DNA of 64,000 bases from Ephemerocybe angulata (lineage: Eukaryota > Basidiomycota > Agaricomycetes > Agaricales > Psathyrellaceae). The position numbers were made by a program, and so were the translations under genes. The DNA lies in assembly GCA_013368325.1 (NCBI GenBank), contig JAACJK010000109.1, forward strand, positions 372,001 to 436,000, written 5' to 3'. The first letter of the stretch is position 1. Every line of letters starts with the position of its first letter. Below the pieces are notes generated by a model, which was not told where the DNA came from, did no database searches, and saw only the letters and a program-made list of their open reading frames with translations. This document shows, one piece after another, positions 11,475 through 21,345 of the stretch.

Positions 11475-13151
11475 TCAATTGTCCTCCTTGATATCTTCAT
11501 CCTTCCATTCAACCTTCCGATCCTTTTTGGGATCGTCGCCATTGGCACCGACAGTAACGGGAAGAGAGGGAAGGGGAGGAGGGGCAGAAGGAGAGGGGGT
11601 CTGCTGAGCAATGGTTTCCGTCGAAGGCCTGTGAAGAGGCCCATGGGGTGGTGCCTCGGGAACGCCAAGTGTCTCCCTTTCCAAAGAAGAGTGATCAATT
11701 TCAGCGGAGGCGTCTTCATCCTTCCCAACTAGGATAGACGGTAGGACCCGTGATTCATGAATCTGCTCCGACTTGTCGTTGTCGTAGACATAGTCGTCGT
11801 CCTGACGGTAGTCGCTGAAGGCTCCTGTCCGAACGCTGTTTGCAGTCCACAGGCTTTGTTGCCTCACCAGGGAAGGTGTGCCAGGGTCTCGGACTCTAGC
11901 ACTCCATCTGCTAACCTCACTCTCCCAGCTGCCCCTTCTAGAACTCCGTGGTCTAAGAGCACGGACACTAGCGTCGACATCACGCTCATCCAGGCGGTCA
12001 TCATGGAACTGGCTCGTACTCTCCCCATCAGGAAATGCAACGCTTTCTCCATAATGGGACGCCGTGTCGCCCAGTACCGTAGTTGTAATGCTGTAGGCTT
12101 GCAGCCCTGTGCGGCCAGGATGGGCGAAGGCAGACGATGCAAGCGTAAGCATGGAGGCATTATCGAGAGGAGGAGATGACGGCCGAGGGTTGTTTCGGGG
12201 GTGATGTGCGGTATGAAGGGGTGCTTGGGCACCAGGGACGGAAGGGTTGAAGTTGAGAGAGCTGATGCTTCCTGGATGCCTCATTGAAGGGGGACGGGAG
12301 GATTGCTGCCCTGATGATGGAAGGGCTGAGAATGTGATGGAATTGGCACTGTTCAAATGGGCGGTCCCGCTCAGTGACGAGGATTGCCGTATGTGGGGTG
12401 CGATACGGTGGACTGGGTTAGCAGGCGCGTTATGCGGGACTTGGGCAATATGGGCCATCCCGGGGTTGCCGAGATCGATACTGAGGATGGTTGTAGGTTT
12501 GGTGCTCGCGGCCATGCTTCGGAAGGTCCGGGGATCTGAGAGGTAAGAAGAAGATGAGCGGGACGGCGATGGAGAAGGCGGCGCGCTTGGGGGGATGGGT
12601 CGAAGGGATGCATCGTCATCTGCTTCCTGCACGCTGGTTGGGGACCAAAGAGAGTCCCTCGCATACGATGAGCAGCCAATGGAGTTGCCGTCATCGAACG
12701 CCAGAGGGTACTCCGCATGACCGCCTTCATCCTCCGTTAGAGAGAATGTTGTGCGTCGTGCAACGGAGCTGCTCTCCCGTTTCGCAGCCTGTTTGATCGA
12801 GGGGTCGTTTGCAGGCTGCGGGAAGGGGGACGAGACTGCCCTTCCGGAGCCACGAGGGGCTGCTTGCGAGGAGCGACCCAACCCAAGGTCAGCGATAGCA
12901 ATTGGCCCGTTGTCGGTCCTCTTTGTCTTCACAGAACCGCCGAGTTTCCGCTGAAACCAAGTCAGAATGGGCTTGCTCGTTTTCCGTGTCATCTTCTTCG
13001 ACTGAAAGTTTTGCGCTCCACCTTTTGACGTGGTTGTCACTCCGGCGGGAGTCGTAGCGCCCTTTTTCTGCAGGCGGTTTGAGGTTCCTGGGTCACTGTT
13101 GACTTGAGAGACGCCGGGAGGGTTGGAGGCACGCAGAACCTGTGTCGACAT
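11475..13151 (-). CDS. Uncharacterised Ser/Pro-rich protein, 558 residues, single exon
   Basis: I do not recognise this protein. It is one uninterrupted frame of 558 codons, which is unusual in this intron-rich window. The first third is basic, with a possible conserved patch KPILTWFQRKLGGSVKTKR at residues about 60-78. The remainder is low complexity, rich in Ser, Pro, Thr and His, with a long run of predicted disorder, many SP/TP sites and Arg-rich patches such as ALRPRSSRRGSWESEVSRW. The C-terminus is highly charged (KKDRKVEWKDEDIKED). No membrane span or signal peptide is visible. It diverges from the ThDP enzyme gene with 381 bp between starts. A regulatory or scaffold role would fit the composition but cannot be shown. 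Confidence 0.72.
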   Translation of the reverse strand: MSTQVLRASNPPGVSQVNSDPGTSNRLQKKGATTPAGVTTTSKGGAQNFQSKKMTRKTSKPILTWFQRKLGGSVKTKRTDNGPIAIADLGLGRSSQAAPRGSGRAVSSPFPQPANDPSIKQAAKRESSSVARRTTFSLTEDEGGHAEYPLAFDDGNSIGCSSYARDSLWSPTSVQEADDDASLRPIPPSAPPSPSPSRSSSSYLSDPRTFRSMAASTKPTTILSIDLGNPGMAHIAQVPHNAPANPVHRIAPHIRQSSSLSGTAHLNSANSITFSALPSSGQQSSRPPSMRHPGSISSLNFNPSVPGAQAPLHTAHHPRNNPRPSSPPLDNASMLTLASSAFAHPGRTGLQAYSITTTVLGDTASHYGESVAFPDGESTSQFHDDRLDERDVDASVRALRPRSSRRGSWESEVSRWSARVRDPGTPSLVRQQSLWTANSVRTGAFSDYRQDDDYVYDNDKSEQIHESRVLPSILVGKDEDASAEIDHSSLERETLGVPEAPPHGPLHRPSTETIAQQTPSPSAPPPLPSLPVTVGANGDDPKKDRKVEWKDEDIKEDN

Positions 13152-13532
13152 CCTTGGATATATTAGAGAGAGGGGAGGGGGGAGAGAGGAGATGGGGGAC
13201 AGAAAGAAAGCGTGACAGGGTTCAATGCATGGGAGCCGTGTAAGGAACGCAATTAAGGGGCGTGGTCAAGCAGATCGCTCGCTTACATCATCGACACCGC
13301 TTCAACTTGGCACTGCAGTCCTCACGGTGGACTCAGCCTCTCATGCTGATGACCATGGCGTATTGTTGCAACAGACCTCCGATGCGCTGGTGCTCACCTG
13401 ACCCTCCGTATACATATGTAGGTTCTTGAAAATGCAAACTTCTAGGCTCCAATCTGCCTTCTAAAGACCCCATTACATCCGAGTCGGGGGTTCCGCAAAG
13501 CCAGCGTCCCAGAGACTCCTCTATCGACAGCC
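13152..13532. promoter_or_regulatory. Divergent promoter region
   Basis: The 381 bp between the start codons of the 558-residue protein gene (minus) and the ThDP enzyme gene (plus). It starts with a purine-rich tract at about 13164-13210 (GAGAGAGGGGAGGGGGGAGA), which on the minus strand is the CT-rich tract often seen just upstream of fungal start codons. No other motif stands out. Confidence 0.4.
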
Positions 13533-15814
13533 ATGGCCACCCCAACAGCGTCCTCTGTGTTTCTGAAGACACTTGTCAACTCTGGAATCACTCATGCGTT
13601 TGTCAACTGGGGGTCAGACCATCCCGCTCTTCTGGCGGACCTTGACCGACAGCGGTCCAGTGGAGGCTCCGGTACTTCCACAAAGCCCACCATTATAACA
13701 TGCCCCAATGAAATGGTAGCGCTGAGCGCAGCCCAAGGGTATGCTCAAGTGACGGGCAAACCGGCGCTTGTCATCGTCCATGTCGACGTTGGGACACAAG
13801 CGCTCGCGGGAGCTGTTCATAACGTCGATCGCAACCGCTGCCCCGTCATTATCTACGCTGGAGCCTCGCCGTTCAGCACAGAGGGCGAGCATAAAGGCTC
13901 TAGAAATGAATGGATAATGTGGCTACAAGGTCAGTGATCCCCATGCATTACTATCTCGAGCCCGACTCAACACCAGCTTCTCCAGATGTACCTGACCAAC
14001 CCTCCATCGTCCGGCAGTACATGAGACACACCTCGCAATTGCACAGCGCCCTGACGATCCCGGGAATGGTCCGCCGGGCCGTGCAGATGTACGAGAACAC
14101 ACTCCCCGACTACTATGATCCCTCTAACCCCTCCTCAGTGCAAATAGCGAACCGAAAGGGCCGGTATACCTGTGGGCCAGACGCGAAGTAATGGAACAAG
14201 AAATGGATCCTCAACTTTTCAAAGATGTGAATACGGCCATATCCCAGGAAATCTGGCCGGCCATCGAGCCCGCAGCCTTGTCGGCGACAGCAGCTTCTCG
14301 CATTGCTTCCGCTCTTCTCACCGCGCAACACCCTCTTATCATCACCTCTCACTTGGGCAGGAATCCTCACGCCGTCGGCTCTCTTCTTGCACTTTCCACG
14401 CTTCTTGCGATTCCAATTCTCCCTGTGTGTCCTTCGGTCGTTTCAGTACCGCATTCTCACCCATTTGGGCTTGCACCCACCTTCCTCACTTCTCAGCCGA
14501 AATCAAATAGCACAAGCTTGGACAATGCGCCCGAGTCCCCTGGTGCCGCGCAGAATCTGTCTCACATCGCAAAAGCCGACGTTATCGTCATCGTCGACTC
14601 AGATTTGGGCTGGATCCCTGGTAACGACCAGCGTCCTGCCAATGGAGCACGGGTATTTGTTCTAGACGGAGGGGATCCACTCAAGACCACTGTGGAAATG
14701 GGGTGGTGGAGGGGAGAAGCCGAGATGATCTGTCATGCAGACGCCGAAGTCTCATTGGGTCAGATCCTCGATGCCATTCGGGAGGTCGACGTGGCCGGCA
14801 TCGTCGCGGATGGAGAAGACGTGAAAAGGCGCGCACGGAGGCTCAGGCACGCATGGGAACGACGAATAAAAGAACTGGACGCCTTGGAGTTGGACTACGC
14901 GGGCAGTAGCATAGTTGGAGTGGGGTACACAACGTACACTGTGCCTAACATTATGGGCGCTTTGCGAGAAGGGATTAGGCGCCTTACACCTGGTGGCGGC
15001 CAGCGCACGCTCATACTCAATGAAACGATCACCAACTTCCAGATCGTATGGGAGCACATGCGACCTGATGTACCAGGCAACATGATGTCGTCCGGCGGCT
15101 CCTCCCTTGGTTGGGCGCTTGCTGCTGCTGTTGGGGCAAGCCTCGGCGGCATTGTCGCAAATCAAGGCACTCCTCTCAACTCGAGCAGCCTGGTGGATGG
15201 AGCGAATGTTTCAAAGTTCGACCTGGTAGTAGCCATTGTCGGGGATGGTTCGTTCTTATTCGGAATCCCGAGTTCTGTATATTGGATGGCGAGGAGATAT
15301 AATACGGTATGTGGCCAATGTTTTCACGCCCTTCCGTTTTCACTGACCTTCAGGATAGCCTTTCCTGACAATTGTTCTTAACAATGGCGGCTGGCGGGTG
15401 AGCCTTTAAGCATGGTCGGCCTGTTTATGCGTGAGACTGACACTCTTTTGGCAGGCCCCGAAACTCTCTATGCTATCAGTGCACCCAGTGGGCGTCAACA
15501 ACTCGCTCCTGGCAACTGTTCCCGCCGATACACTCACCACTGGTTTCGGGCCCGTCTCCCCGGACTATTCCCAGATTGCAGTCGCTGCATCTGCGGGATG
15601 GGCCTGGGGGAAGAAAGTAGGCGGGAAATCTAAAGTAGCAGAGGCGAACACGGATGGTTCCACCACAGGCGTGAACACCGCCGAAGCGGAGGAAACTGGT
15701 AAATTGGGCGATGGTGGGAAGGCCGCATTGGACAGTGCCGTCGCGGAAGGGATCAGGATGGTACTAGAGGAGCGGCGGTGTGCGGTTCTGGACTGCGTCT
15801 TGGACGGTATATAA
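13533..15814 (+). CDS. Thiamine diphosphate-dependent enzyme, acetolactate synthase-like
   Basis: A ThDP enzyme with the usual three domains in order: N-terminal Pyr domain with the catalytic Glu in CPNEMVALSAAQGYAQVTG, a central domain, and a C-terminal PP domain with the ThDP/Mg motif starting IVGDGSFLFG and ending VLNNGGW, the GDG...NN signature. Introns at about 13930-13990 (GTCAGT...CCAG) and 14089-14139 restore the frame; the second gives RAVQIANSEPKGPVYLWARRE. Two more short introns lie around 15310-15360 and 15400-15454. A Lys/Gly/Ala-rich insertion after WAWGKKVGGKSK precedes the C-terminal helix. This is not the main biosynthetic acetolactate synthase by appearance, and lacks an obvious mitochondrial presequence; it belongs with the fungal benzoylformate decarboxylase/ALS-like orphans whose substrate is not known. 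The adjacent leucine gene is convergent, 258 bp away. Confidence 0.85.
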
Positions 15815-16072
15815 GAGCTCCAAATTGCGGAACAGGACTTGAAATGTTGCTATCTAGTTTATCGTTTCCCACAAGGTTGAGAAATCCTTGGTGACGATGG
15901 CCTGCTCTGAAGAGTCCGGCTGAGTGTCAGTATAGTAAGCTTGTTGTGAATGCCATCGAAAGATTCAAAAGACCGTGAATTTTGTCTATAACATAGAACT
16001 TCCAGTGAAAAGGATATAGGGTACAGATAGTGGCGCATACAACTACAGTAAATTCAATTGTCCAATATATTT

Positions 16073-18707
16073 CTACCAATCAGTCTTGGGAGCACCCCGC
16101 GAAACGTTAACCGGGATCTTCTTTCCCTTGTACCCAAAGCCGTCCAACCAGGGCCACTGCTCGGACCGGGTCTGCTCAAACGTCTGGATGGAGTCCTTGT
16201 TCTGCAGAGTCAGGGCAATGTCATCCAGTCCATTCAGCAGGCAGTGGCGGCGGAAAGGATCTGTCGTGAATGAAATCTCCTCGCCGTTCGATCGACGGAT
16301 CACCTCCTTCTGTAGGTCAACCTCGATCTCGAGCTGCTCCTCGGCATCCTTCGCAAGAACGATGCACTGTTCCTGGGGGATAGTCACAGGAAGCATGCCA
16401 TTCTGCATCGAGTTGTTTCGGAAGATATCCGCAAAGCTGGGTGCGATAATGCAGCGAATACCGAAGTCGTTCCTGTGCGATGGTTAGTTGCGCTTGTAAA
16501 AAGTAGAAATGGTACAGCACTCACAAACTCCAAGGCGCGTGCTCGCGAGAACTTCCACAACCAAAGTTCTTGCCAGTGCAGACAAGGATCTTCGAGCGGT
16601 TGTATGGCTTGCGGTTGAGGATGAAATCAGTATCCTTGCCGGTGTGGGGATCCTTGCGCAGGGTGTAGAAAAGAGCGTTCGCCAATCCAGTACGCTTGAG
16701 GGTCTTCAAGAACTGCTTGGGGATGATCATATCCGTGTCGACATTCTCGATATGCAGAGGTGCGGTGATACCCTTGACGGTGATGAATTTCTCAACAGTC
16801 GAAGGGGCTTCAGCTTCCGGGAGATCTCCAGACGCGGTGTAGGTGATAGGTTCAGGGGGAGGGGCAGGGGCATCGAGGAATTGGTAAGCGGTGAGCTCCT
16901 TGAGTTTCGGCGCGGCAGCGATGTTGGCCTCGGAGACGGAGCCGAGGTACTTTCGGACATCGGTGAGCTTGCCCGTCAGAGCAGCGGCAGTCGCCATGGC
17001 GGGGCTCATGAGATGAGTGCGTCCACCAGCACCCTGGCGGCCTTCGAAGTTACGATTGGAGGTACTCGCGCAACGTTCGCCAGGGGCCAGCTGATCGGGG
17101 TTCATACCGAGGCACATAGAGCAACCAGCCTCTCGCCAGTCAAAGCCAGCGCGCTTGAAGATGACATCAAGGCCCTCAGCCTCTGACTGCTCCTTGACCA
17201 GCCCGGAACCGGGGACGATCATGGCGTGGACATTGGGCGCCACTTTGGCTCCAGGGCCAGCTGCCAGGACAATCTTTGCTGCTGAGCGAAGATCTTCGAC
17301 ACGACTGTTGGTGCAGGATCCAATGAAGACCTTGTCAACTGGAATCTCTTCCATAGGCGTATTGGCAGTGAGGCCCATGTACTCCAAGGACCGCTCAGCC
17401 GATTTCCGCTTCACCGCGTCGGTCATGGTGGAAGGGTCGGGTACCTTGCCGGTGATGGCGACGACGTCCTGAGGGGAGGTTCCCCATGTAATGGTAGGGA
17501 TGATATCGGCTGCGTTGACGTTGACCTCGATGTCAAACTTGGCGCCCTCGTCCGTCTTCAGAGACCTCCAGTACGCGACCGCCCGGTCCCATTCTTCGCC
17601 CTTGGGCGACAAGGGACGGTCCTTCAGATATGCGAAGGTGATATCATCGGGGGCGACCATGCCAGCACGAGCACCAGCTTCGATACTCATGTTGCACACG
17701 CTCATTCGAGCCTCCATGCTGAAGCCGCGGAAGACAGAGCCGGCGTACTCGATAACGCAGCCAGTGCCTCCTGCGGTTCCAATGATACCGATAATGTAGA
17801 GGATGACGTCCTTGGACGTAACACCTTCATGGAGCTCGCCCTCGACGGTGATACGCATGTTCTTCGCCTTCTTCTGGAGGAGGGTCTGGGTAGCAAGGAC
17901 GTGCTCAACCTCGGAAGTTCCGATACCGAAAGCGAGAGAGCCGAACGCTCCATGGGCTGTAGGGATGATAAATCGCGGTACTTCATAGTGACTAATCGTG
18001 CGACTCACTGGAAGTATGAGAGTCACCGCAGACGCAAGTGATTCCGGGGAGCTAAATAGCGACGATAAGCTCTATATCCCTTGAAGGTGGCGAAAAGGCG
18101 AACTCACAGTGAACCCCTGCTCAGGACCAATAACATGGACGATTCCCTGTCGACGATCTTTCATACCGAAATAGGTGAGCCCGAACTCCTTCACGTTCTC
18201 CTCCAACGCAGCGCATTGTGCCCGAGAGTCAGGCTCGGCGATGAAGTCTGTCACTGACACGAAGTTCTTGCGCGAGGCGGTACTTGACTCGTTGTCAGCA
18301 CCGGACGATCGCCAGGAAGAAGGGCAACATACGGGACATTGTGATCAACGGTGGCGAGAGTGCAATCTGGGCGCCGCACGGGGCGTCCGGCGGTTCGCCT
18401 TCCGACATAAATTAGCTTGGGAATGACGACAGAGCAGATGCGGAGGAGACTTACAGGCCTTCGAAAGCTTGCGGGCTGGTGACTTCGTGGACGAGGTGGC
18501 TGGATGGGGTGAGTTGGAAGTCGACGGCAGAGGCTTTATCAAGATTGCTCACCGATCGATGTAAATAAGGGCAAGACCGTCCTCTTTCTGAGTGCTGAAG
18601 AAGGGATCAGTAGGGCGTCATTGGCGAGCGCCACGCGGTACGCACACGACATGGTCATCCCAAATCTTATCGTAGAGAGTACGGGGGGCAGAGACGGCAG
18701 TAGGCAT
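16073..18707 (-). CDS. leu1: 3-isopropylmalate dehydratase (isopropylmalate isomerase)
   Basis: Converts 2-isopropylmalate to 3-isopropylmalate in leucine synthesis, using a [4Fe-4S] cluster, in the cytosol. It is the fungal fused form: a large-subunit (LeuC) part, then a linker, then a small-subunit (LeuD) part. Visible signatures are the first cluster cysteine in [18 protein letters not shown], the second in [13 protein letters not shown], the third in [13 protein letters not shown], the [18 protein letters not shown] segment, and in the LeuD part [14 protein letters not shown]. The N-terminus [20 protein letters not shown] matches the family, which fixes the start. At least six introns, including a 44-nt exon carrying [13 protein letters not shown]. 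Total about 770-780 residues, normal for the family. The promoter holds a striking inverted repeat. Confidence 0.97.
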
Positions 18708-18834
18708 GGTGTATGGGGGCCGGTGGGCAAGATGAGAGTGGAAAGAAAGGAATTTTATAGACTCTTCATTAATTATGGCAAACGCCTTATATCTGCTCCG
18801 AGTCCAATGCTCAAACTAAACTTCGGCCGTCGAC

Positions 18835-18860
18835 TCATCGGCTTTACTCCGATGACCAAT
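18835..18860. promoter_or_regulatory. CGG-N7-CCG inverted repeat and CCAAT box upstream of leu1
   Basis: TCATCGG at 18835-18841 and CCGATGA at 18849-18855 form a perfect 7-bp inverted repeat around a 7-bp spacer, and a CCAAT pentamer follows at once (18856-18860). A further CCGATG stands at 18872-18877. The repeat is about 130 bp upstream of the leu1 start. CGG triplets facing each other are the binding pattern of Zn2Cys6 dimer factors; Leu3, the known leucine regulator, uses a different arrangement (CCGG-N2-CCGG). The assignment to a regulator is inference. The rest of the 18708-19046 region shows nothing further. Confidence 0.5.
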
Positions 18861-19046
18861 CAGGTTCAAAGCCGATGTAAGCCGCCCTGCTTATGGAAAC
18901 ACATTTCCACCCACGCTCAGGGAAGCGCGCAACAGGCGCTCATGAGCACAAGGCATCAATTGCAATTATTTGATTAACATGCGGGGTATCACAAGAAGAT
19001 CCGGAAGGCGCAGAAGGGAGGCAATGTAGGGTAATGTAGGGCGTGT

Positions 19047-20229
19047 CTAGCAAGAGGAATGTCTCCAGCTTTCAATGGCGGCATCAAGCTGTTGGAGGAG
19101 GTCAAGAACAGCCTCTGGATACAGCAGGGGGTCTGTATTGTGCGCAGAAGGGGTGATTCGCGAGTGCTGGAGCAGCTTCAGAGGCCGAGTTTTAGCGGGC
19201 AAAGCGCATGGCGGGGAGAGAAGTTGTGGAGATAGACTGTGGTCGAGCCTGGGAGATCGGAGCCGCGAGGTTCCCTCGAGGTTCAGAACAGCGCCCGCAG
19301 CGGGCAGGAGATCGACGTGTCTTTCGCCGTCAGCCATGGAATTTTGCCTTTCCAAGGGTAGGTATCCGACACTGGAGTAGATGGCGTGCCTCTTTTTCGA
19401 GTCGGGCAGCTTGGGCGATAAATCCAGAAGGCCGTCAGAGTCATGCAAGGTCCTCGAAAAGCCGGAAAACAAGTAGGCAGGGGAGTCGGACTCTGAGCCC
19501 TGCTTGGGGGAGCCTGGGTCTTCCTCTTCATTTGAATAAGGGGGATCAGGGGAATGTGTGTCTCTGCTAGTTATGCCGAACCTTCCTTCGAGTTCAGAGG
19601 GTTTATTCATCTCCAGGTCGCGGTTATCTCCGGAGGCGTTGTTGCGCCTGGGTGATCCTTGTAGGTGAGTATAGGACTTCCAAGGTTTCAAGCGGAATGA
19701 ATACTGGTTGAGAGACTGGGAGTATCCATGAGAGAGCGCGTGTGATTTAGATGACATGGTAGGAAGCGCGGGTGAGAAGGACTCCTCAAAGACTGGGGCT
19801 ATTTCCAGGGGTTTGGTGTCCTTGTGGGTAGATTCCGAGATCTGTTGGTTCACGTCAATTTCCTGCAGCGCCATCTTCCCAGAGGACCGTCCAAGAGAGC
19901 GAGTTTCTTTTCCGGTTCCAGGATCGTCGAGATGCACAGAAAATTTCCCGGATCGTGAGGAAGAGAGCCTAGATACGCGCGAACCCGTAGCTTCGTCTGG
20001 AGGAGTAGGAAGCGGCGCAGGTAGCTTCAGAATTTCACGCAGAGGAACGATCTGAAAGCGATGTGGGATTTTATCCCTCACAGCGACCCGCGTTTGCATC
20101 GTGACCTTTGCGCTGTCTCTATCGGGGTCGAGGCTGACGGCCTTGGAACGCGATGGCCGGTCACGCTTGCGGGGCTGATAAGGGCGTTAAAACGATTTCG
20201 AGGGATTGTAGCAAGTAGCTTACTGTCAT
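19047..20229 (-). CDS. Uncharacterised disordered protein
   Basis: Not a family I recognise. The large exon 20174-19047 holds the bulk. I place the start at 20229, giving a two-codon first exon (ATG ACA) and a GT-AG intron 20223-20175, so the protein begins MTPRKRDRPSRSKAVSLDPD; the alternative is the internal Met at 20099. The sequence is Ser/Pro/Arg-rich, with a basic N-terminus, and no membrane span or catalytic motif. The C-terminus is an ordered-looking helix (PEAVLDLLQQLDAAIESWRH). The gene is divergent from MED10, with 165 bp between starts, which argues for a real start near 20229. The basic N-terminus could be a nuclear targeting signal. Confidence 0.6.
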
Positions 20230-20394
20230 CAAGAAACGAGATCTTCTTGGGGGATTGAAACGATGGAGAACGCAGGAAGGTGGTGGCTGAGTGTGCGAGC
20301 CTCCATTCTGGCCGAGTCCAATTGCTGAAAGTTATGTCAGCAATCCCACAAGCAACGGGCAGCGCCTCACACTGCTGTTCCTCTCTCCATCACC

Positions 20395-20957
20395 ATGCCA
20401 GCGCCTGATTCTCCTCGAGCGTCTGAATCGCCAGCCCCACAGGGTCTACAGGGTGATCTAGAGATGCAGCTTATGGGTCTCGCCAACGCCCTGTATAACC
20501 TGGGGACCACTGTGATCAACGATTCGACGAAGGAAAAGGAGGGCGGCATAAAGCAGGTCGGAGCAAGAGTGTGCGTTCCGTGTCAAGAGATAGCTTCTCT
20601 CCAGTTACAAGTATCTGATACCCCTTCGATAGAAACGACGTTGTGACCCACCTCTCTACAATTGACGACATGTCCCAGCATGTCAGGACAATGATCCCGA
20701 TGCAGATTCTGACCGACATAGACAACGCCAGGAATCCGATGCAAATTACCAAAGAGAGGATTGAACGAGCAGCGACTGAGAATCAATTCATGAACGGAAA
20801 GATAGCTGCACTCACGGTATGACATATATTCGCCGGTCTTTCTAGACTATGAATCCCTCTTTCGCAGTCCTACCATGAGCTCCTGTGCGAATCCCTGTGC
20901 ACCAACTTCCCTGACCTTGCCAAGGAGTTGAGGCCCAAGATTGAGGAGCAGTCGTGA
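20395..20957 (+). CDS. med10: Mediator complex subunit 10
   Basis: Middle-module subunit of Mediator, which links activators to RNA polymerase II. Three exons (20395-20570, 20633-20816, 20868-20957) encode 149 residues. Family features are the N-terminal helix DLEMQLMGLANALYNLG, the segment VNDVVTHLSTIDDMSQHV, then IPMQILTDIDNARNPMQ and TKERIERAATENQFMNGKI, and the closing helix ELLCESLCTNFPDLAKELRP. The spacing Ile-Pro-x-(5)-Tyr/Ile-Asp-x-Gly/Ala-x-Asn-Pro is the conserved Med10/Nut2 core. The N-terminal 20 residues (PDSPRASESPAPQG) are disordered. Both introns are GT-AG and restore frame exactly. Confidence 0.9.
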
Positions 20958-21345
20958 TAAGGCTCCACCTTCACCTGTGATTCAAACTGCACGGCAGCCG
21001 GCAAGTGCAGGACTTGCTAACCAAGTGTATGTCCGAGGGAAGACTCCGGACAAATAGAGGGCTTCTTGCAGGGGCCATCCTCTCGAGTAAGGTGGCCAGA
21101 AGGATCCTGGAGGGAGAGTCGGTACTTAGTCGTAGCAGTAGGAGACGCAAGACGTATGGGTGTATTCATATTATGACAGATTCTGAGATCGACATAGCAA
21201 CCGGAAGTAAGCATGCGGACGGTTTTTCTTCTTTAACAAGCTCTTCCATCACGCCCATATCGACTCCGCCTCTCAAATAGCCTGTCAGCCTTGCTTTGGC
21301 CATTCCACATTCCCTTCCCCCACTCTCCTTTATTTCTCTCTTACG
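20958..21345. other. Intergenic region between MED10 and RIC8
   Basis: Contains the MED10 3' region and the RIC8 promoter. A pyrimidine-rich tract (about 21305-21345, mostly C and T) ends at the RIC8 start codon, a common core-promoter feature in basidiomycetes. No gene seen. Confidence 0.45.

Noticed and set aside
14113..14191. Apparent stop and frame break in the ThDP enzyme, suggesting a pseudogene
   Set aside because: Removing a GTACGA...CTCAG intron restores RAVQIANSEPKGPVYLWARRE in one frame, the expected family sequence.
8204..15814. Secondary metabolite or other biosynthetic gene cluster around the mannosidase, ThDP enzyme and neighbours
   Set aside because: No polyketide synthase, peptide synthetase, terpene cyclase, P450 or transporter lies nearby; the genes belong to unrelated pathways.
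16509..17186. 225-codon frame antisense to leu1
   Set aside because: Shadow of a strongly conserved enzyme gene; no independent support.
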